Notes: generated by a model from the letters alone, not told the origin. A stretch of 64,000 bases of DNA from QHXW01 sp035280425 (GCA_035280425.1 DATEFW010000007.1:317077-381076); one strand, 5' to 3'. Shown: positions 17,651 through 28,100, counted from the first letter of the stretch. Translations and numbers: made by a program.

Positions 17651-18285
17651 ACCTCAAAGCCCAATAAAACATAGGCTTGCGAAAATGCTTGTGCGCTTCC
17701 ACATCGTGGAAGAGGTCAGGCGGAGTCCATTTGGAGTCCAAAACGGCGGGAATTTGGACTCCAGCGGCAGCTTGGTCTGAGTTACGCGGCCCCGATCACA
17801 CGAAAGGGGCTACACCAACTCAAACTCGAACGGTAGGCAGGAGTAACTCCCAGGGGACCGCGTGTTGACTACCGCACATCTCATTGAACCGCCTCACGTG
17901 TCGAGGGCCTGCCAAGCGCATGTAGTTCGGTAAGACCTGATGAGAAAAAATGAAGCCAGGGCGAAAACGTCAACTAGCGCTTCATCACGTTGATCGGTTC
18001 GGGTTGAAAGATAGATGACTCCGATCGCACCACGCGCAATCTTTGAGGCATCGCCTGGAAGCTTCTCAAATCCAACCCTAAACTCCGTTGCGTGGATAAT
18101 GCGGTTCAGGGCGTCACGGAGGAGGCTCGCCTTGGTCAAGCCTTTTGTCGGGGACCCAAATGCGGAATGGTTCATCAACCGCGAATTTGGTGCGCAGGGC
18201 CTTGTTGTCCAAAATTCGTCGACCGTTTTAGTTCGAGAGAGAATTTCTACTCTTCGCTACTATCTAGCTCGGGAGACTGATATCA
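17651..18285. other. left part of island, no confident gene
   Basis: These 635 bases hold GGAGTCC repeats at 17722-17740 with an inverted copy at 17755-17762. They also hold an anticodon-arm mimic at 17693-17718 and a possible minus-strand frame (17894-18178). An overlapping plus-strand frame runs into the phosphoesterase in another phase and is not believed. Nothing else was recognised. Confidence 0.5.
17894..18178 (-). CDS. hypothetical protein, doubtful
   Basis: A 94-aa frame opening at ATGATGAACC. Its product has a plausible amino-acid mix and a possible helical segment (KASLLRDALNRIIHATEF), but I do not recognise it. No clear ribosome-binding site is seen. It lies in the left part of the tRNA-Ala island, where small island genes are expected. 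A plus-strand frame overlaps it almost completely, so at most one of the two is real. Confidence 0.3.
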   Translation of the reverse strand: MMNHSAFGSPTKGLTKASLLRDALNRIIHATEFRVGFEKLPGDASKIARGAIGVIYLSTRTDQRDEALVDVFALASFFLIRSYRTTCAWQALDT

Positions 18286-21200
18286 ATGAGGCAACATCGA
18301 AGCTGCTTGCTGCGCCCAGCAGCGAGTCTCGCGCTGCCCTGGTGGCTTTTTGCTGCCTCGGCATTGGCGCAGGACGCGCCCAATCCCGGCTCTCAGAATC
18401 TGCCCAACATGGGCATTCAGATCACGCCGCTGGCGCCCCTCGGTTCCCATTTCGAGCCGATGAACCCCGGTCTCGCCGACAACCCAGGCTGGCTCGCCGG
18501 ACAAGCGGTGACTACCGTGGTCAGCCCCGATCATAAGACTTTGTTGGCGCTGACTAGCGGGTTCAACATCGTCATCAATGCCGCCACCCCTCCCGACGTC
18601 AACCAGTTCGTCTTCGTCTACGATATCTCCGGCGAGGCTCCCCGAAAGAAACAGGTAATACCGATCCCCAACACGTACAATGGCATCGTCTTCGACCCAT
18701 CCGGCCAGCATTTCTACGTTCCAGGCGGCGTCAACGACAACATCCACACCATCACCCTTGGATCCAATGGACGATGGGCCGAGGAGCAGCCCAAAAGCCC
18801 GGCGTTGACCATGGGCCACACCGCCGGCAATGGCTTGGGCTTGCCGCCAGGGGGCACCGGACCAGTCAACTCGCAGGTGTCCGTCCTGCCCTGCGCCGCC
18901 GGAATAGCCATCTCTACGGACGGAAAAACGCTAGTCGTCGCCAATTACTACAACGATTCCATCACCGTCTTCACAGGCGGCTACGGCAATTGGTCCGAGC
19001 CAACGGAGCTGGATCTCCGCCCGGGTAAGGCCAACGCCTCCCAGGCCGGTGTGCCGGGCGGCGAGTATCCTTTTTGGGTGGTGATCAAGGGAACGGGCGC
19101 CTCCGCCGTCGCCTATGTCTCCAGCATTCGCGACCGCGAGATCGACGTCGTCAGCCTCAACGGCACTCCATCGGTGACGGCGCGCATCCCGGTAAAAGGC
19201 CAGCCCAACAAGATGACCCTGAACGCCGCCCAGTCGCTGCTCTACGTTGTCGAAGACCAGTCCGACACGGTCGACGTCGTCAGCACCGCAACCAACGCCA
19301 TCCTCGAAACCATTCCGGTCATCGCGCCGCCGGGGATGTTGCCAACCGCCCTGGCGCAGTATACCGGCGCCAATCCGGATAGCGTGACTCTCTCTCCCAA
19401 CGAGAAACAACTCTACGTCTCTCAAGGCAATCTGAATTCAATCGCCGTTGTCGCGCTCGGAGGAACCAACAGCGGCGATCAGGTGGTGGGCCTCATCCCT
19501 ACCGGCTGGTATCCCAATTCGGTAAGCTTCACCGGCGACGGGTCCTGGGTATACACCGTAAATGGCAAATCGCCGACGGGGCCGAATACGGGCTTCTGCT
19601 ACAGTGGCGGAGCGCCCGCTTTTCACAGTTGTCTTTTGTCGGGTGAATACAATCTCCAGTTGATCAAGGCCGGCCTCCAGAGTTTCCCCGTCCCCAGCCC
19701 TTCCCAACTGGCCACGCTCACCGCGCAGGTCGCCGTAAACAACCACTTTTTGGCCACCGAGACCGCCAGCGACGCGGCCACCATGGCCGCCGTGCGCGCT
19801 GGCGTGCAGCACGTGATCTTCATTATCAAAGAGAATCGCAATCAAAGAGAATCGCACCTACGACCAGATTCTAGGCGACCTCGAGGTCGGCAATGGCGAT
19901 CCCGACCTCACCGAGTTCGGCCAGTCGATCACGCCCAATCAGCACAATCTGGCGCTGAATTTCGTGACGCTCGACAACTTCCTGGCTACCGCGGAAGTCA
20001 GCAACGACGGTTGGCCGTGGACCACTTCCGCCCGCGCTCCCGATGTGATCGAGCGCCAATACCCGGTCGCCTACGCGAGCGCCTTTGGCGTTCAGCGCGG
20101 GCTCAGCATCGACTCCGAGGGCGCGAATCGCAGCGTGAACGTGGCCTATCCGACACTCGCCGAGCGGGAGGCCGCCAATCCCTTCACCACCCAAGACCCC
20201 GATGTGCTGCCCGGCCAAACCGACGTCGCCGCGCCGGATGGTCCCGACAACGAAGTGAACACCGGCTATCTGTGGGACGCCGCCGTGCGCGCCAACCTGA
20301 CCGTTCGCAACTATGGTTTCTTCATCGATGCCACCCGCTATTTCACAACCACGAATGCCATCCCGCCGATCGAAGACCCGGCTTCGGTCGGCCTCCCCGT
20401 AGCCTTTCCAGCCAATGCCACGCTCGCCTCCCGCACCGATCAGTATTTCCGCGGTTTCGACAACGCCTTTCCCGATTATTACCGCTACGCCGAGTGGGCT
20501 CGGGAATTCGATGACGGTTTCTTCGTGCCGGCTGACCGTCCCGCGGCGCCGGAAGGCAAGCCAGATGCAGAGCCGAGCGCCCGTGTTCCCGTGCCTCGCG
20601 ACCCCCATCCGCGATCTGCCGGTCTGCCCTCACTCAGCCTGGTTCGCTTCATGCACGATCACACCGGGAGCTTCTCGACCGCCATCGACGGCCTGAAGAC
20701 CCCGGAACTGCAAGTGGCGGACAACGATTATGCAGTCGGTTTGTTGGTGCAAAAAATCGCGACCAGTCCATATGCCAACAACACGCTGATCTTCGTGATC
20801 GAAGACGATGCGCAGGATGGCGGCGATCACGTCGATTCCCATCGTACTGTCGCATTCGTCGCAGGCGCCTTCGCGAAACAGGGCGTAGTGGTCTCCACGC
20901 CGTATAACACGATCGATTTCGTGCGTACGATCGAAGAAGTCCTGGGCCTGCCGCCGTTGAATTTGAACGACGCCCTGGCGCGACCCATGGCCGACATCTT
21001 CAATACCACCCCCAGCGCCTGGAGCTTTACCGCCACTCCTTCGGCGCTGCTGTACAATTCCGGTGTGAATCTGCCGTTGCCTCCCCAGCCGAGCGGTTTG
21101 GCCGTGCCCAAGCCGGCGCACGGCGCCGGGTACTGGGCGAGAGTTACCCAGGGAATGGATTTTTCCTCCGAGGATCGCGTCGATCCCGCCGGCTTCAACC

Positions 21201-21334
21201 GCATTCTCTGGAAAGGCCTGATGGGCGATAAACCCTACCCCGCCTCGCAAACCGGAAAAGACTTGCGCTGCAACCGCGCCGAACTTCTGACGCGTTACCG
21301 GCAGTCGCTCGGGTCTGCTGCGCAGCAACGATGA
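18286..21334 (+). pseudogene. beta-propeller phosphoesterase gene, frameshifted by a 16-bp tandem duplication
   Basis: Read across the break, this would be an exported protein of about 1010 aa. It has a signal peptide (LALPWWLFAASALAQ), then YVTN-type beta-propeller blades such as GIAISTDGKTLVVANYYNDS and SVTLSPNEKQLYVSQGN, then a PF04185-like phosphoesterase domain with late motif EDDAQDGGDHVDSHRT. The first frame is correct up to HVIFIIKENR. A perfect repeat of 16 bases (19825-19840 and 19841-19856) then shifts the phase, and TYDQILGDLEVGNGDP continues in another frame. Removing one copy restores IKENRTYDQILGD, the family's metal-site region. The domain order implies secreted phosphatase or phospholipase activity before the break. 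Either a true pseudogene, a phase-variable gene or an assembly error. Confidence 0.85.
19825..19856 (+). repeat. perfect 16-bp tandem duplication
   Basis: ATCAAAGAGAATCGCA occurs twice head to tail (19825-19840, 19841-19856). The 16-base gain is the sole visible lesion in the phosphoesterase gene. Confidence 0.95.
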
Positions 21335-21758
21335 GTGGGAATGGCAACTTGGTGCCGTGCGGCCAGCCTATTCGTAATATTGCGAAAATGCAAGTTTACT
21401 TTGCGAAGCCGCGAAGGCGGTCACCGCTCCACGTGGGCATCGTCCTTATATGGAAATCGATTGTTGTCTTCTTCCGACGACAACAAATGGAGCAGCCCCG
21501 CAACCGCGCGCGGAAAGCACGTCACGTGCCAGGATGCGCGTGGAGTCCTGGAGTCGGCGTGGAGTCCAGACGCCAAAAAGCCGTCCCGTGGTGTCCACCG
21601 GAGTCCACGCCGCCTCTAGAAAGTCCTTTGTTTTGTGCCAAACTGTCTGCAAGCGATTGATATTTCTTAAATGGCATGGCAGAGGTCGTGAGTTCGAATC
21701 TCACCAGGTCCACCAAAATTCCCGCTCTGGCCCTAATGCTCGGCTGAAAACCAGGCTG
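21335..21758. other. right end of island and flank, no gene
   Basis: This stretch contains an 8-bp stem with a 10-base loop (TTGTTGTC at 21461-21468 with GACAACAA at 21479-21486). It also has a small GCACG/CGTGC hairpin (21517-21529), three GGAGTCC repeats (21542-21548, 21561-21568, 21600-21607) and the 45-nt tRNA repeat. No reading frame looks real. Confidence 0.6.
21671..21715 (+). repeat. direct repeat, right copy (attR, tRNA-Ala 3' fragment)
   Basis: This is a 44/45 match to the 3' end of the tRNA-Ala gene at 17606-17650, without the 5' half, so it is not a functional tRNA. It marks the right boundary of the island. Confidence 0.88.
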
Positions 21759-23168
21759 CTACGCATGCGCTTCCGCAACGGCCCGAGGGCGCGCATGTAA
21801 CCGGTATGAGACATAGACCATCGTCAGCAGCGGCAGAACCAAAAATGAGAAAGGCCAGCCGGCTGTGCGCGCCGTGGCAATCATGAGGCCGGAAGCGGCG
21901 GCGCCAACAAGATAGTAAGGCAGCGACCAGAAGTAGCACTGCTGCCAGATCACATGAATGGGCTTGCGTTCGGTCAGGCACACAACTGTGGTTACGAGTG
22001 CCGTATTGGTGCCATACAGCAGCACGGTCGCGGTTACCAGGAATGCCGGCAGCGCGGTCGACCACCCCGAGTCAACTAATGCGTGACACGCGTAGTACGT
22101 GACCGATGTACTCAAGACTAGACTTCCGGAGTTGAATAGGGCACGGATCACGGATCGTGACGACTGCGTTCTCCAGAGAGTTTGCATGAGCGCGACACAG
22201 GCCGATATCACGGCAGCCTCCGCATAACTGAGCTCTGCGATCGCTACGAGAATGACGACGAAGCTAACCGAAATAGTTGACACAAGCCGCGGCAGCCGCA
22301 CTTTGTACGTTCCTGCCAATAAGGCCATCGCCAAGTAGCTGGAAAACCGAATGAGATTGGCGGATTCCCAGTTCCAGGCCGCAACTACCATCAGCATCGT
22401 GCCCGCCGCGATTACTCCGAAGATGTAAACGGCTGCCATGGGCGCTAGCTTCGGTCGAGTGTTTATTTCGGCCGCAGTGACCGCAGGCACCGGATCAGTT
22501 CTCAGCCTGTAATAGAAATGGACCAGGTACAGCAGGGGCAACAGAATCAACCAGCCTTCGGGAACCGGGACCTTACCCGAAAGCGGCAGAAGGCCCACGA
22601 ACGCTGCTCCGATTAAGTAATAGGGGAATGCCCAAAAGTACCACTCGCGACAAATGTGGGAAAGAGATTGGCCTTGCAATATTGACAATATCCCGGATAC
22701 CAAAACCGTGCTGCTAGCAAAGTAAATGGCTGCTACCAATGCCAGCATGGCTGGCCGATAAGTTTCAATGCTGCCACTCAGTATGCTATGAGCGATCAGG
22801 AAGCAGAGGCTGGTACTGATCGTCAGATTTGCCAGATTGAACAGGATCTGCACGCGGGTAGGCCGTTGCTTCACTTTCCAGAAACTCTGGACGAGAGCGC
22901 CTGCCAAGGTTACAGCCAGCGTCTCGGGGAGCGTAAATTCAGCGATGCCGAACAACGTGAACAGGAAACTGGCTGAGTATGTTCCGTCGATCCCTGGCAA
23001 TGTAAACTTGATCATCGAAGCGATTATTGCCAACCCGAAATAGATGCTGAACGTTCGGAATTCAGGAGACGGCCACGCCCGCAGTGACATGGCCATGATG
23101 ATGACGCCAATGGCGATCACGCTATATGCGTAATTTTTTGCCGCTCGTGGCATAGGATGCGCCTCCAA
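21759..23168 (-). CDS. polytopic membrane protein with internal duplication
   Basis: A 469-aa integral membrane protein with about 12-14 helices arranged as two related halves. Half one has FLFTLFGIAEFTLPETLAV, RVQILFNLANLTISTSLCF and EWYFWAFPYYLIGAAFVGLL. Half two has VVILVAIAELSYAEAAVIS, RALFNSGSLVLSTSVTYYA and QCYFWSLPYYLVGAAASGLM. Similar duplicated membrane modules are, as I recall, found ahead of signalling domains such as GGDEF in related bacteria. Here no output domain follows, so the role is unclear. It lies 12 nt behind the subtilase gene on the same strand and is probably cotranscribed. Confidence 0.72.
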   Translation of the reverse strand: MEAHPMPRAAKNYAYSVIAIGVIIMAMSLRAWPSPEFRTFSIYFGLAIIASMIKFTLPGIDGTYSASFLFTLFGIAEFTLPETLAVTLAGALVQSFWKVKQRPTRVQILFNLANLTISTSLCFLIAHSILSGSIETYRPAMLALVAAIYFASSTVLVSGILSILQGQSLSHICREWYFWAFPYYLIGAAFVGLLPLSGKVPVPEGWLILLPLLYLVHFYYRLRTDPVPAVTAAEINTRPKLAPMAAVYIFGVIAAGTMLMVVAAWNWESANLIRFSSYLAMALLAGTYKVRLPRLVSTISVSFVVILVAIAELSYAEAAVISACVALMQTLWRTQSSRSVIRALFNSGSLVLSTSVTYYACHALVDSGWSTALPAFLVTATVLLYGTNTALVTTVVCLTERKPIHVIWQQCYFWSLPYYLVGAAASGLMIATARTAGWPFSFLVLPLLTMVYVSYRLHARPRAVAEAHA

Positions 23169-23180
23169 TGCAATTCGCCT

Positions 23181-24908
23181 TCAGTTTTCACCGTGGATGA
23201 GCTCGCTCAGACTCTCAGCCGCGACGCTGGTGCTGTCGCCCCAGACGACGCTGTAATCGAGACCCCATAATGTGGCGAAGGCCTGCGTTTGGCTCGCATC
23301 CCACACGCTGGAGGAACTGCCCCAGATGACATTTTTCTTCAGCGCGGTCACTGACACCGCCGGGCCCCACACGGCATCGATGGCCCAAACCGCATTCGAG
23401 TCCCACACCGCCTCGAGCGCACCATTCACATAGACGTCTCCAGATGCCGGGTCATAGACCGCTGTGGGCGAAAGTGCACTGCCGGCCTGGGGTGGCGCCA
23501 AATCGGTGTCGTTCAATGCTGCCCAGACGTCCAAGTAGCCGGCGCCGATCGTAAAAATGTCATACTGGCTTGTATAGCTGACGCCCGTGACGGGGTCGGT
23601 CGCTGTACTGAATGACGGGAATGTCTTGGTAGCGGTCTTCATCAAGCGCGCTTTCACCTGATCTGGCGTCAATGCGTGATTCTGCTGGAGCATTAATGCC
23701 GCCGCACCGGATACCATCGGCGCAGCCATACTTGTTCCACTCAACTCGTAATACATCGTTGACTCGCCGGGAGCGTTCTTGATGTAGTAGCTATTGGGAA
23801 TTTCATTGGTGTTGGCGCTCGAACTGGTGTAAATCGTGCTTCCGGCGCGAATGAGCGAAATGATGCGATTTCCCGGAGCAACGATATCGGGTTTTACGAT
23901 GTGATCGCCCAATGTCGGGCCTTTACTCGAATAGCTGGCTATCAAGTCGTCGCTTCGGCTAATCGTACGCATGTCTTTCATGGCACCCACGGTAATCGCG
24001 TAGGGATCGTTGGCAGGGGCCATGATTGTGCCGTAGCCGTTGTTGCTGAATGAATTATCACGTCCACTGTTACCCGCGGCCACAACTACGACAATGCCGC
24101 TCTTCCAGGCATTTTCGACAGCCTGACATAACGGATCTTGTATGTAAGACTCATACGCCGGCCGGCCAAGACTGAGATTGATTACCCTGATGTTGTACGT
24201 CTTCGCCAGGCTAACGGCGGCATTAATTGCACTGATCACGGAGCTATCGGTGCCGTTGCCGTTCGTGTCCAGGACCCGCAGGTTGATAATGTTGGCGTTC
24301 GGTGCGATGCCAATGAAGCTGCGCGTACAACGGGAACATGTGGACATTGCGCCGTTGCCCGCAAGGATGCCGGCAACATGCGTCCCGTGGCCGTAGGTAT
24401 CGTTAGTCTCGGTGTAGTACGACAACGTTTGCGGCAAAAAGCTGGCGCTGTAAACGATTCGTGAAGCTGAACTGGACAGATGATTCAAGTCCGGACGCCC
24501 TTCAAGACCGCTATCAATTAGCGCGATGCCCACGCCGGTGCCGTCCCAACCGTACCGGCGTGCGATATTGGCGTTGACCGTCGGATTGGCGTAATCCAGC
24601 ATCGCATGGACAGGACGGTCCGGGCTGATGTACGCAACCTCGGGATCTTCGGACAACTCGGCAAGGCGATGCGCCGGAATGGTGTAGTGCGCGCCATTGA
24701 TGACGCCGCTCAGGTCATGTCTCAGCTCCCCGCCCCGGCTGCGAATTTTGTTGTGGTGCCTCTCGGTTGGAGCAGTCGTGAACTGAACAATGACGTCGAT
24801 GGCCGAATGCAGGTTTGTGAGGGTAAGGTCCGGAGCGAATTTGTTCGCTGCGCGACCCGGCGCGGCCAGAAAGATAAGGAATACGGCTGCCGCGAACGAG
24901 CGTTTCAT
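23181..24908 (-). CDS. secreted S8 (subtilisin-like) serine peptidase with Trp-rich C-terminal repeats
   Basis: A 575-aa secreted protease. Signal peptide residues 1-20 (AAAVFLIFLAAPGRA) are followed by an inhibitor I9-like propeptide. The catalytic domain carries Asp in IALIDSGLEGRPDLN, His in YGHGTHVAGILAGNG and Ser in LSGTSMAAPMVSGAAA, so the triad is complete. The C-terminal 80 residues repeat a VW[GDA] motif (AVWDSNAVW, DAVWGP, NVIWGSSSSVW, TLWGLDYSVVWGDS). Such Trp-rich tails occur on acidobacterial subtilases; their role is unknown. The start at 24908 has GGAGG 6 nt upstream. It heads an operon with the duplicated membrane protein. Confidence 0.92.
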   Translation of the reverse strand: MKRSFAAAVFLIFLAAPGRAANKFAPDLTLTNLHSAIDVIVQFTTAPTERHHNKIRSRGGELRHDLSGVINGAHYTIPAHRLAELSEDPEVAYISPDRPVHAMLDYANPTVNANIARRYGWDGTGVGIALIDSGLEGRPDLNHLSSSASRIVYSASFLPQTLSYYTETNDTYGHGTHVAGILAGNGAMSTCSRCTRSFIGIAPNANIINLRVLDTNGNGTDSSVISAINAAVSLAKTYNIRVINLSLGRPAYESYIQDPLCQAVENAWKSGIVVVVAAGNSGRDNSFSNNGYGTIMAPANDPYAITVGAMKDMRTISRSDDLIASYSSKGPTLGDHIVKPDIVAPGNRIISLIRAGSTIYTSSSANTNEIPNSYYIKNAPGESTMYYELSGTSMAAPMVSGAAALMLQQNHALTPDQVKARLMKTATKTFPSFSTATDPVTGVSYTSQYDIFTIGAGYLDVWAALNDTDLAPPQAGSALSPTAVYDPASGDVYVNGALEAVWDSNAVWAIDAVWGPAVSVTALKKNVIWGSSSSVWDASQTQAFATLWGLDYSVVWGDSTSVAAESLSELIHGEN

Positions 24909-25047
24909 AATCGCCTCCATAGGTTCGCCGACGCAAACTAAAGGCCGTTCACGCCCGGGAGGCATCATCGGTTATAAGCGTTTGCCAGTCATGGCGTTTC
25001 GGAAAACGGATAACGTTAACCCAAATTCCCTTCGCATTGATGAGCAT

Positions 25048-25062
25048 GTGACGAATTGTCAC
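25048..25062. promoter_or_regulatory. palindrome GTGAC-N5-GTCAC in divergent intergenic region
   Basis: This perfect 5-bp inverted repeat with a 5-base spacer lies between the subtilase operon and the TonB-dependent receptor, which diverge. Its half-sites resemble Crp/Fnr-type TGTGA/TCAC operators, though the spacing differs by a base. GTTAAC occurs on both sides (25015-25020, 25088-25093). An operator role is inferred only. Confidence 0.3.
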
Positions 25063-25141
25063 CAAGAGCTATGCCATGTGGTCTCGCGTTAACGGAATGT
25101 GTCCCACTGACTGCTCATCGCTGGTATGGCATGCTAGGCGT

Positions 25142-28100
25142 ATGCCCAGCCTGATGCCTTTTGGCGGCTTCCGCATCGTGCGGCGATCGTTACTTTTGCT
25201 TCTCGCGAGCATGCCGGCCCTGTTGGGCCAAGTCACCAGCGGCTCCATCTCTGGTTATCTATTCGATCCGTCGCAGTCGCCGATTCGCGGCGCTGCGATC
25301 AAAGCCATCGACGCGCAGCATGCCCTGGAACGAACAGTGAGGAGCGATTCAGCCGGCTTTTATCGTTTTCTGGACCTTCCACCGGCGGTTTACACCGTCA
25401 CCGCAATTGCTGATGGTTTTCAAACAGTCTCGGCGTCGGATCTGCGTGTAGCGGTCAATTCGCATCTCCGGGTCGACCTGCATCCGCCGATCGGATCGCG
25501 CGGGGAATCCGTGACGGTGCGCGCGGATGCGTATGCGCTTCCAACTGAATCCTCCGAGCTGGGCGCCGTTTTCGACCAGCGACGGATCGAAGACCTGCCG
25601 CTCAATAAGCGCGACTTTCTGCAGCTCGCGCTGCTCGCGCCGGGCGTTCTTCCACCGGTTCAGGGCTCCCAGATTTCGACCCGCGGTAATTTTTCGATGC
25701 ATGCGAACGGCGCGCGCGAAGAATTCAATAATTATCTGCTGGATGGAGTCGATAACAACGACCCGGACATCAACCGGTATTCGCTCCAGCCGCCGGTCGA
25801 CGCCATCCAGGAGTTCAAGATCTCGACCAATGCGTATAGCGCCGAATACGGCCGCAGCGCCGGCGGGCAGGTGAACGTCATCACGCGCAGCGGGAGCAAC
25901 CATCTTCACGGGTTTCTTTACGAATACGTGCGCAACCGCGATCTTGACGCGCGCAACTTTTTTGATGGGAGCGAAAAGCCGAAGTTCATTCGGAACCAGT
26001 TCGGCGGAGGCGTGGGCGGCCCTATCGTGAGAAGCCGTCTATTTTATTTCATCAACGCCGACGGTCTGAGCGCCCGGCAGGGATTGAGCCATCTGGGAAC
26101 CGTGCCGACCCAAGCTGAGCGCAGCGGTGATCTCTCTGCTCTCGGAGGGGCAATATTCGACCCCTTCACCGGCCAGCCGTTTCCCGGAAATCAAATCCCG
26201 GCGGGAAATATCTCTCCCTTGGCCGGCCGCATTTTGAGCCTCTACCCTCTGCCGAATCGGTCCGGGACCGCCGGTAATTTTCTGGGGCAACCGGTTTCCA
26301 CCGATGCCGAAGCGCAAGTGACGGCCCGCGCCGATTACCGGGTAACCGACGCCGACCTGTTCACTCTGCGCTACAGTTTCGGCAGGAACGATCTGTTCGA
26401 GCCCTTTGCGGAAGCGTTCACCCAAATTCCGGGGTTCGGGGATTATCCGCGCGACCGCGGGCACAACGCCATGATTCACGAGGTGCACGCGTTCGGACCG
26501 CGCACCGTGAATTCGCTGCTCGCTGGTTTCAACCGAGTAGAGCGCGATGTCCTGCCCGAAAATTACCGAACCGATGTAAACAAACTCTGGGGCGTAAATT
26601 ATCTGTCGGATCGCCCGCTCGATTTCGGGTACCCGTCGATCAGCGTCTCGGGCTTTCCTCCGGTGGGTGACTTGATTTCCATTCCCATTGTCCGCACCGG
26701 CAACACGTACCAGATGACGGACGAGTTGTCTGTGGTGCACGGGCGCCACACGATCAAGCTGGGCGCGGAGTTCCGCAAAATCGAGCACAACGGAGCTTTG
26801 GATATCTACGCCCGGGGGCAGATGATCTTCACCGGTGCGCTGTCGGGATCGGGGCTCAGCGATCTATTGCTGGGACTCCCGACTGTCGGTATCCAATCGC
26901 AATTCAATAATCACCAGACTCTGCGGACTTTTGCCACCAACTTCTTCGCCGAGGACGATTGGAAGCTGAGCCCGACTCTGACGCTGAATCTGGGGCTGAG
27001 GTACGAATACAACACGCCGCCAACCGATCCGACCAATCGAATGTCGACGCTCGATCTGGCCACACGGCAGGTGTATCAGTTGGGCACTCACGGCCTTTCG
27101 CGCTCGGGCATCCGTCCGGATTGGAATAACTTCGCTCCGCGGCTCGGCTTTGCATGGTCTCCCGCTTCGGATTTGGTGGTGCGCGGAGGCTACGGCATTT
27201 TTTATGACGCGGGCATGTTTAATGTAAACTCGGCGCTCTATTTCAATCCGCCGTTCTTTACCATCCGCGTGTTCACGCCCTCCCAAACGTCGCTATTAAC
27301 ACTCGATAATCCATTTCCTCTGAACAGCGGCTTCGTGCCGCCGCCTTCGCTGAGCGTTCTCAGCCCGGCCCTGACGACAGGATATCTCCAGGACTGGAAT
27401 TTTAACATCCAGCGGGAATTTCATTCCTTCGGAACGGTGAGCCTTGCCTATGCCGGCTCGAAGGGAACGCACTTGATTCGCTCGAGAAATCTGAATCAAC
27501 CGCGGCCAGGCTCCGGCGATCTCACGTCGCGCGCGCCGCTTGCCGATTTCAGCAACATTTTCTTTTCAGAAAGCGCCGGTGACTCGGAGTTTCATTCGCT
27601 GCAATCGACTTTCAACCGGCCGCTCGGGCGCGGGCTTTCGGTGTGGGCTGTATATATGCTGGCCAAGTCGACCGATGACACATCGGCATTTCTGGGGAAC
27701 CAGGCCGACCGCAACTTTCCGCAGGACAGCCTGAACTATCACGCAGAACACGCCGTCTCGAGCTTCGATATCCGGCAGAGGGCCACCGCGGCTTGCGTTT
27801 ATCAGTGGCCTGGGCGCCATTTGTGGACGCGCGACACCGAAATTCGCGCGATTGTCACGGCACAAGGCGGACAGCCTTTCACTCCCACGCTGAGCTTCGA
27901 CAATAGCAACACGGGCAACACCGGAGGGACATTTGGTTCGGACCGGCCCGATCTGATCGGCGATCCCGTGCTTCCCAATCCAACGCCCGAAGAGTGGTTC
28001 AACACTGCCGCCTTGCGCATTCCGGCTCGCTATACGTTTGGCTCAGCAGGCCGCAACATTTTGCGTGGACCGGGGTACGCGTCATTCGACGTCTCGCTCC

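Larger units (their letters stand above)
17651..21715 (+). mobile_element. 4.1-kb island integrated at tRNA-Ala, no integrase retained
   Basis: The segment lies between the intact tRNA-Ala and a 45-nt repeat of its 3' half. Both ends carry clusters of GGAGTCC(A) and its inverse (17722-17762 and 21542-21607), resembling recombinase arm-binding sites. The cargo is one phosphoesterase gene broken by a 16-bp duplication. No integrase, excisionase or transposase frame is seen, so the element is either non-autonomous or a remnant mobilised in trans. Its codon use leans to C-ending codons more than the mnmA/lpxL side. Boundaries are inferred from the repeats. Confidence 0.75.

Noticed and set aside
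18015..18536. Plus-strand frame before and into the phosphoesterase
   Set aside because: Its second half reads the phosphoesterase signal region in the wrong phase, and no family was recognised.
21671..21715. A second tRNA gene
   Set aside because: Only the 3' half is present; acceptor 5' strand and D arm are missing. It is an attachment-site fragment.
17651..21715. An integrase gene inside the tRNA-Ala island
   Set aside because: All six frames were read; no R-H-R-Y tyrosine recombinase motifs or serine recombinase were found.
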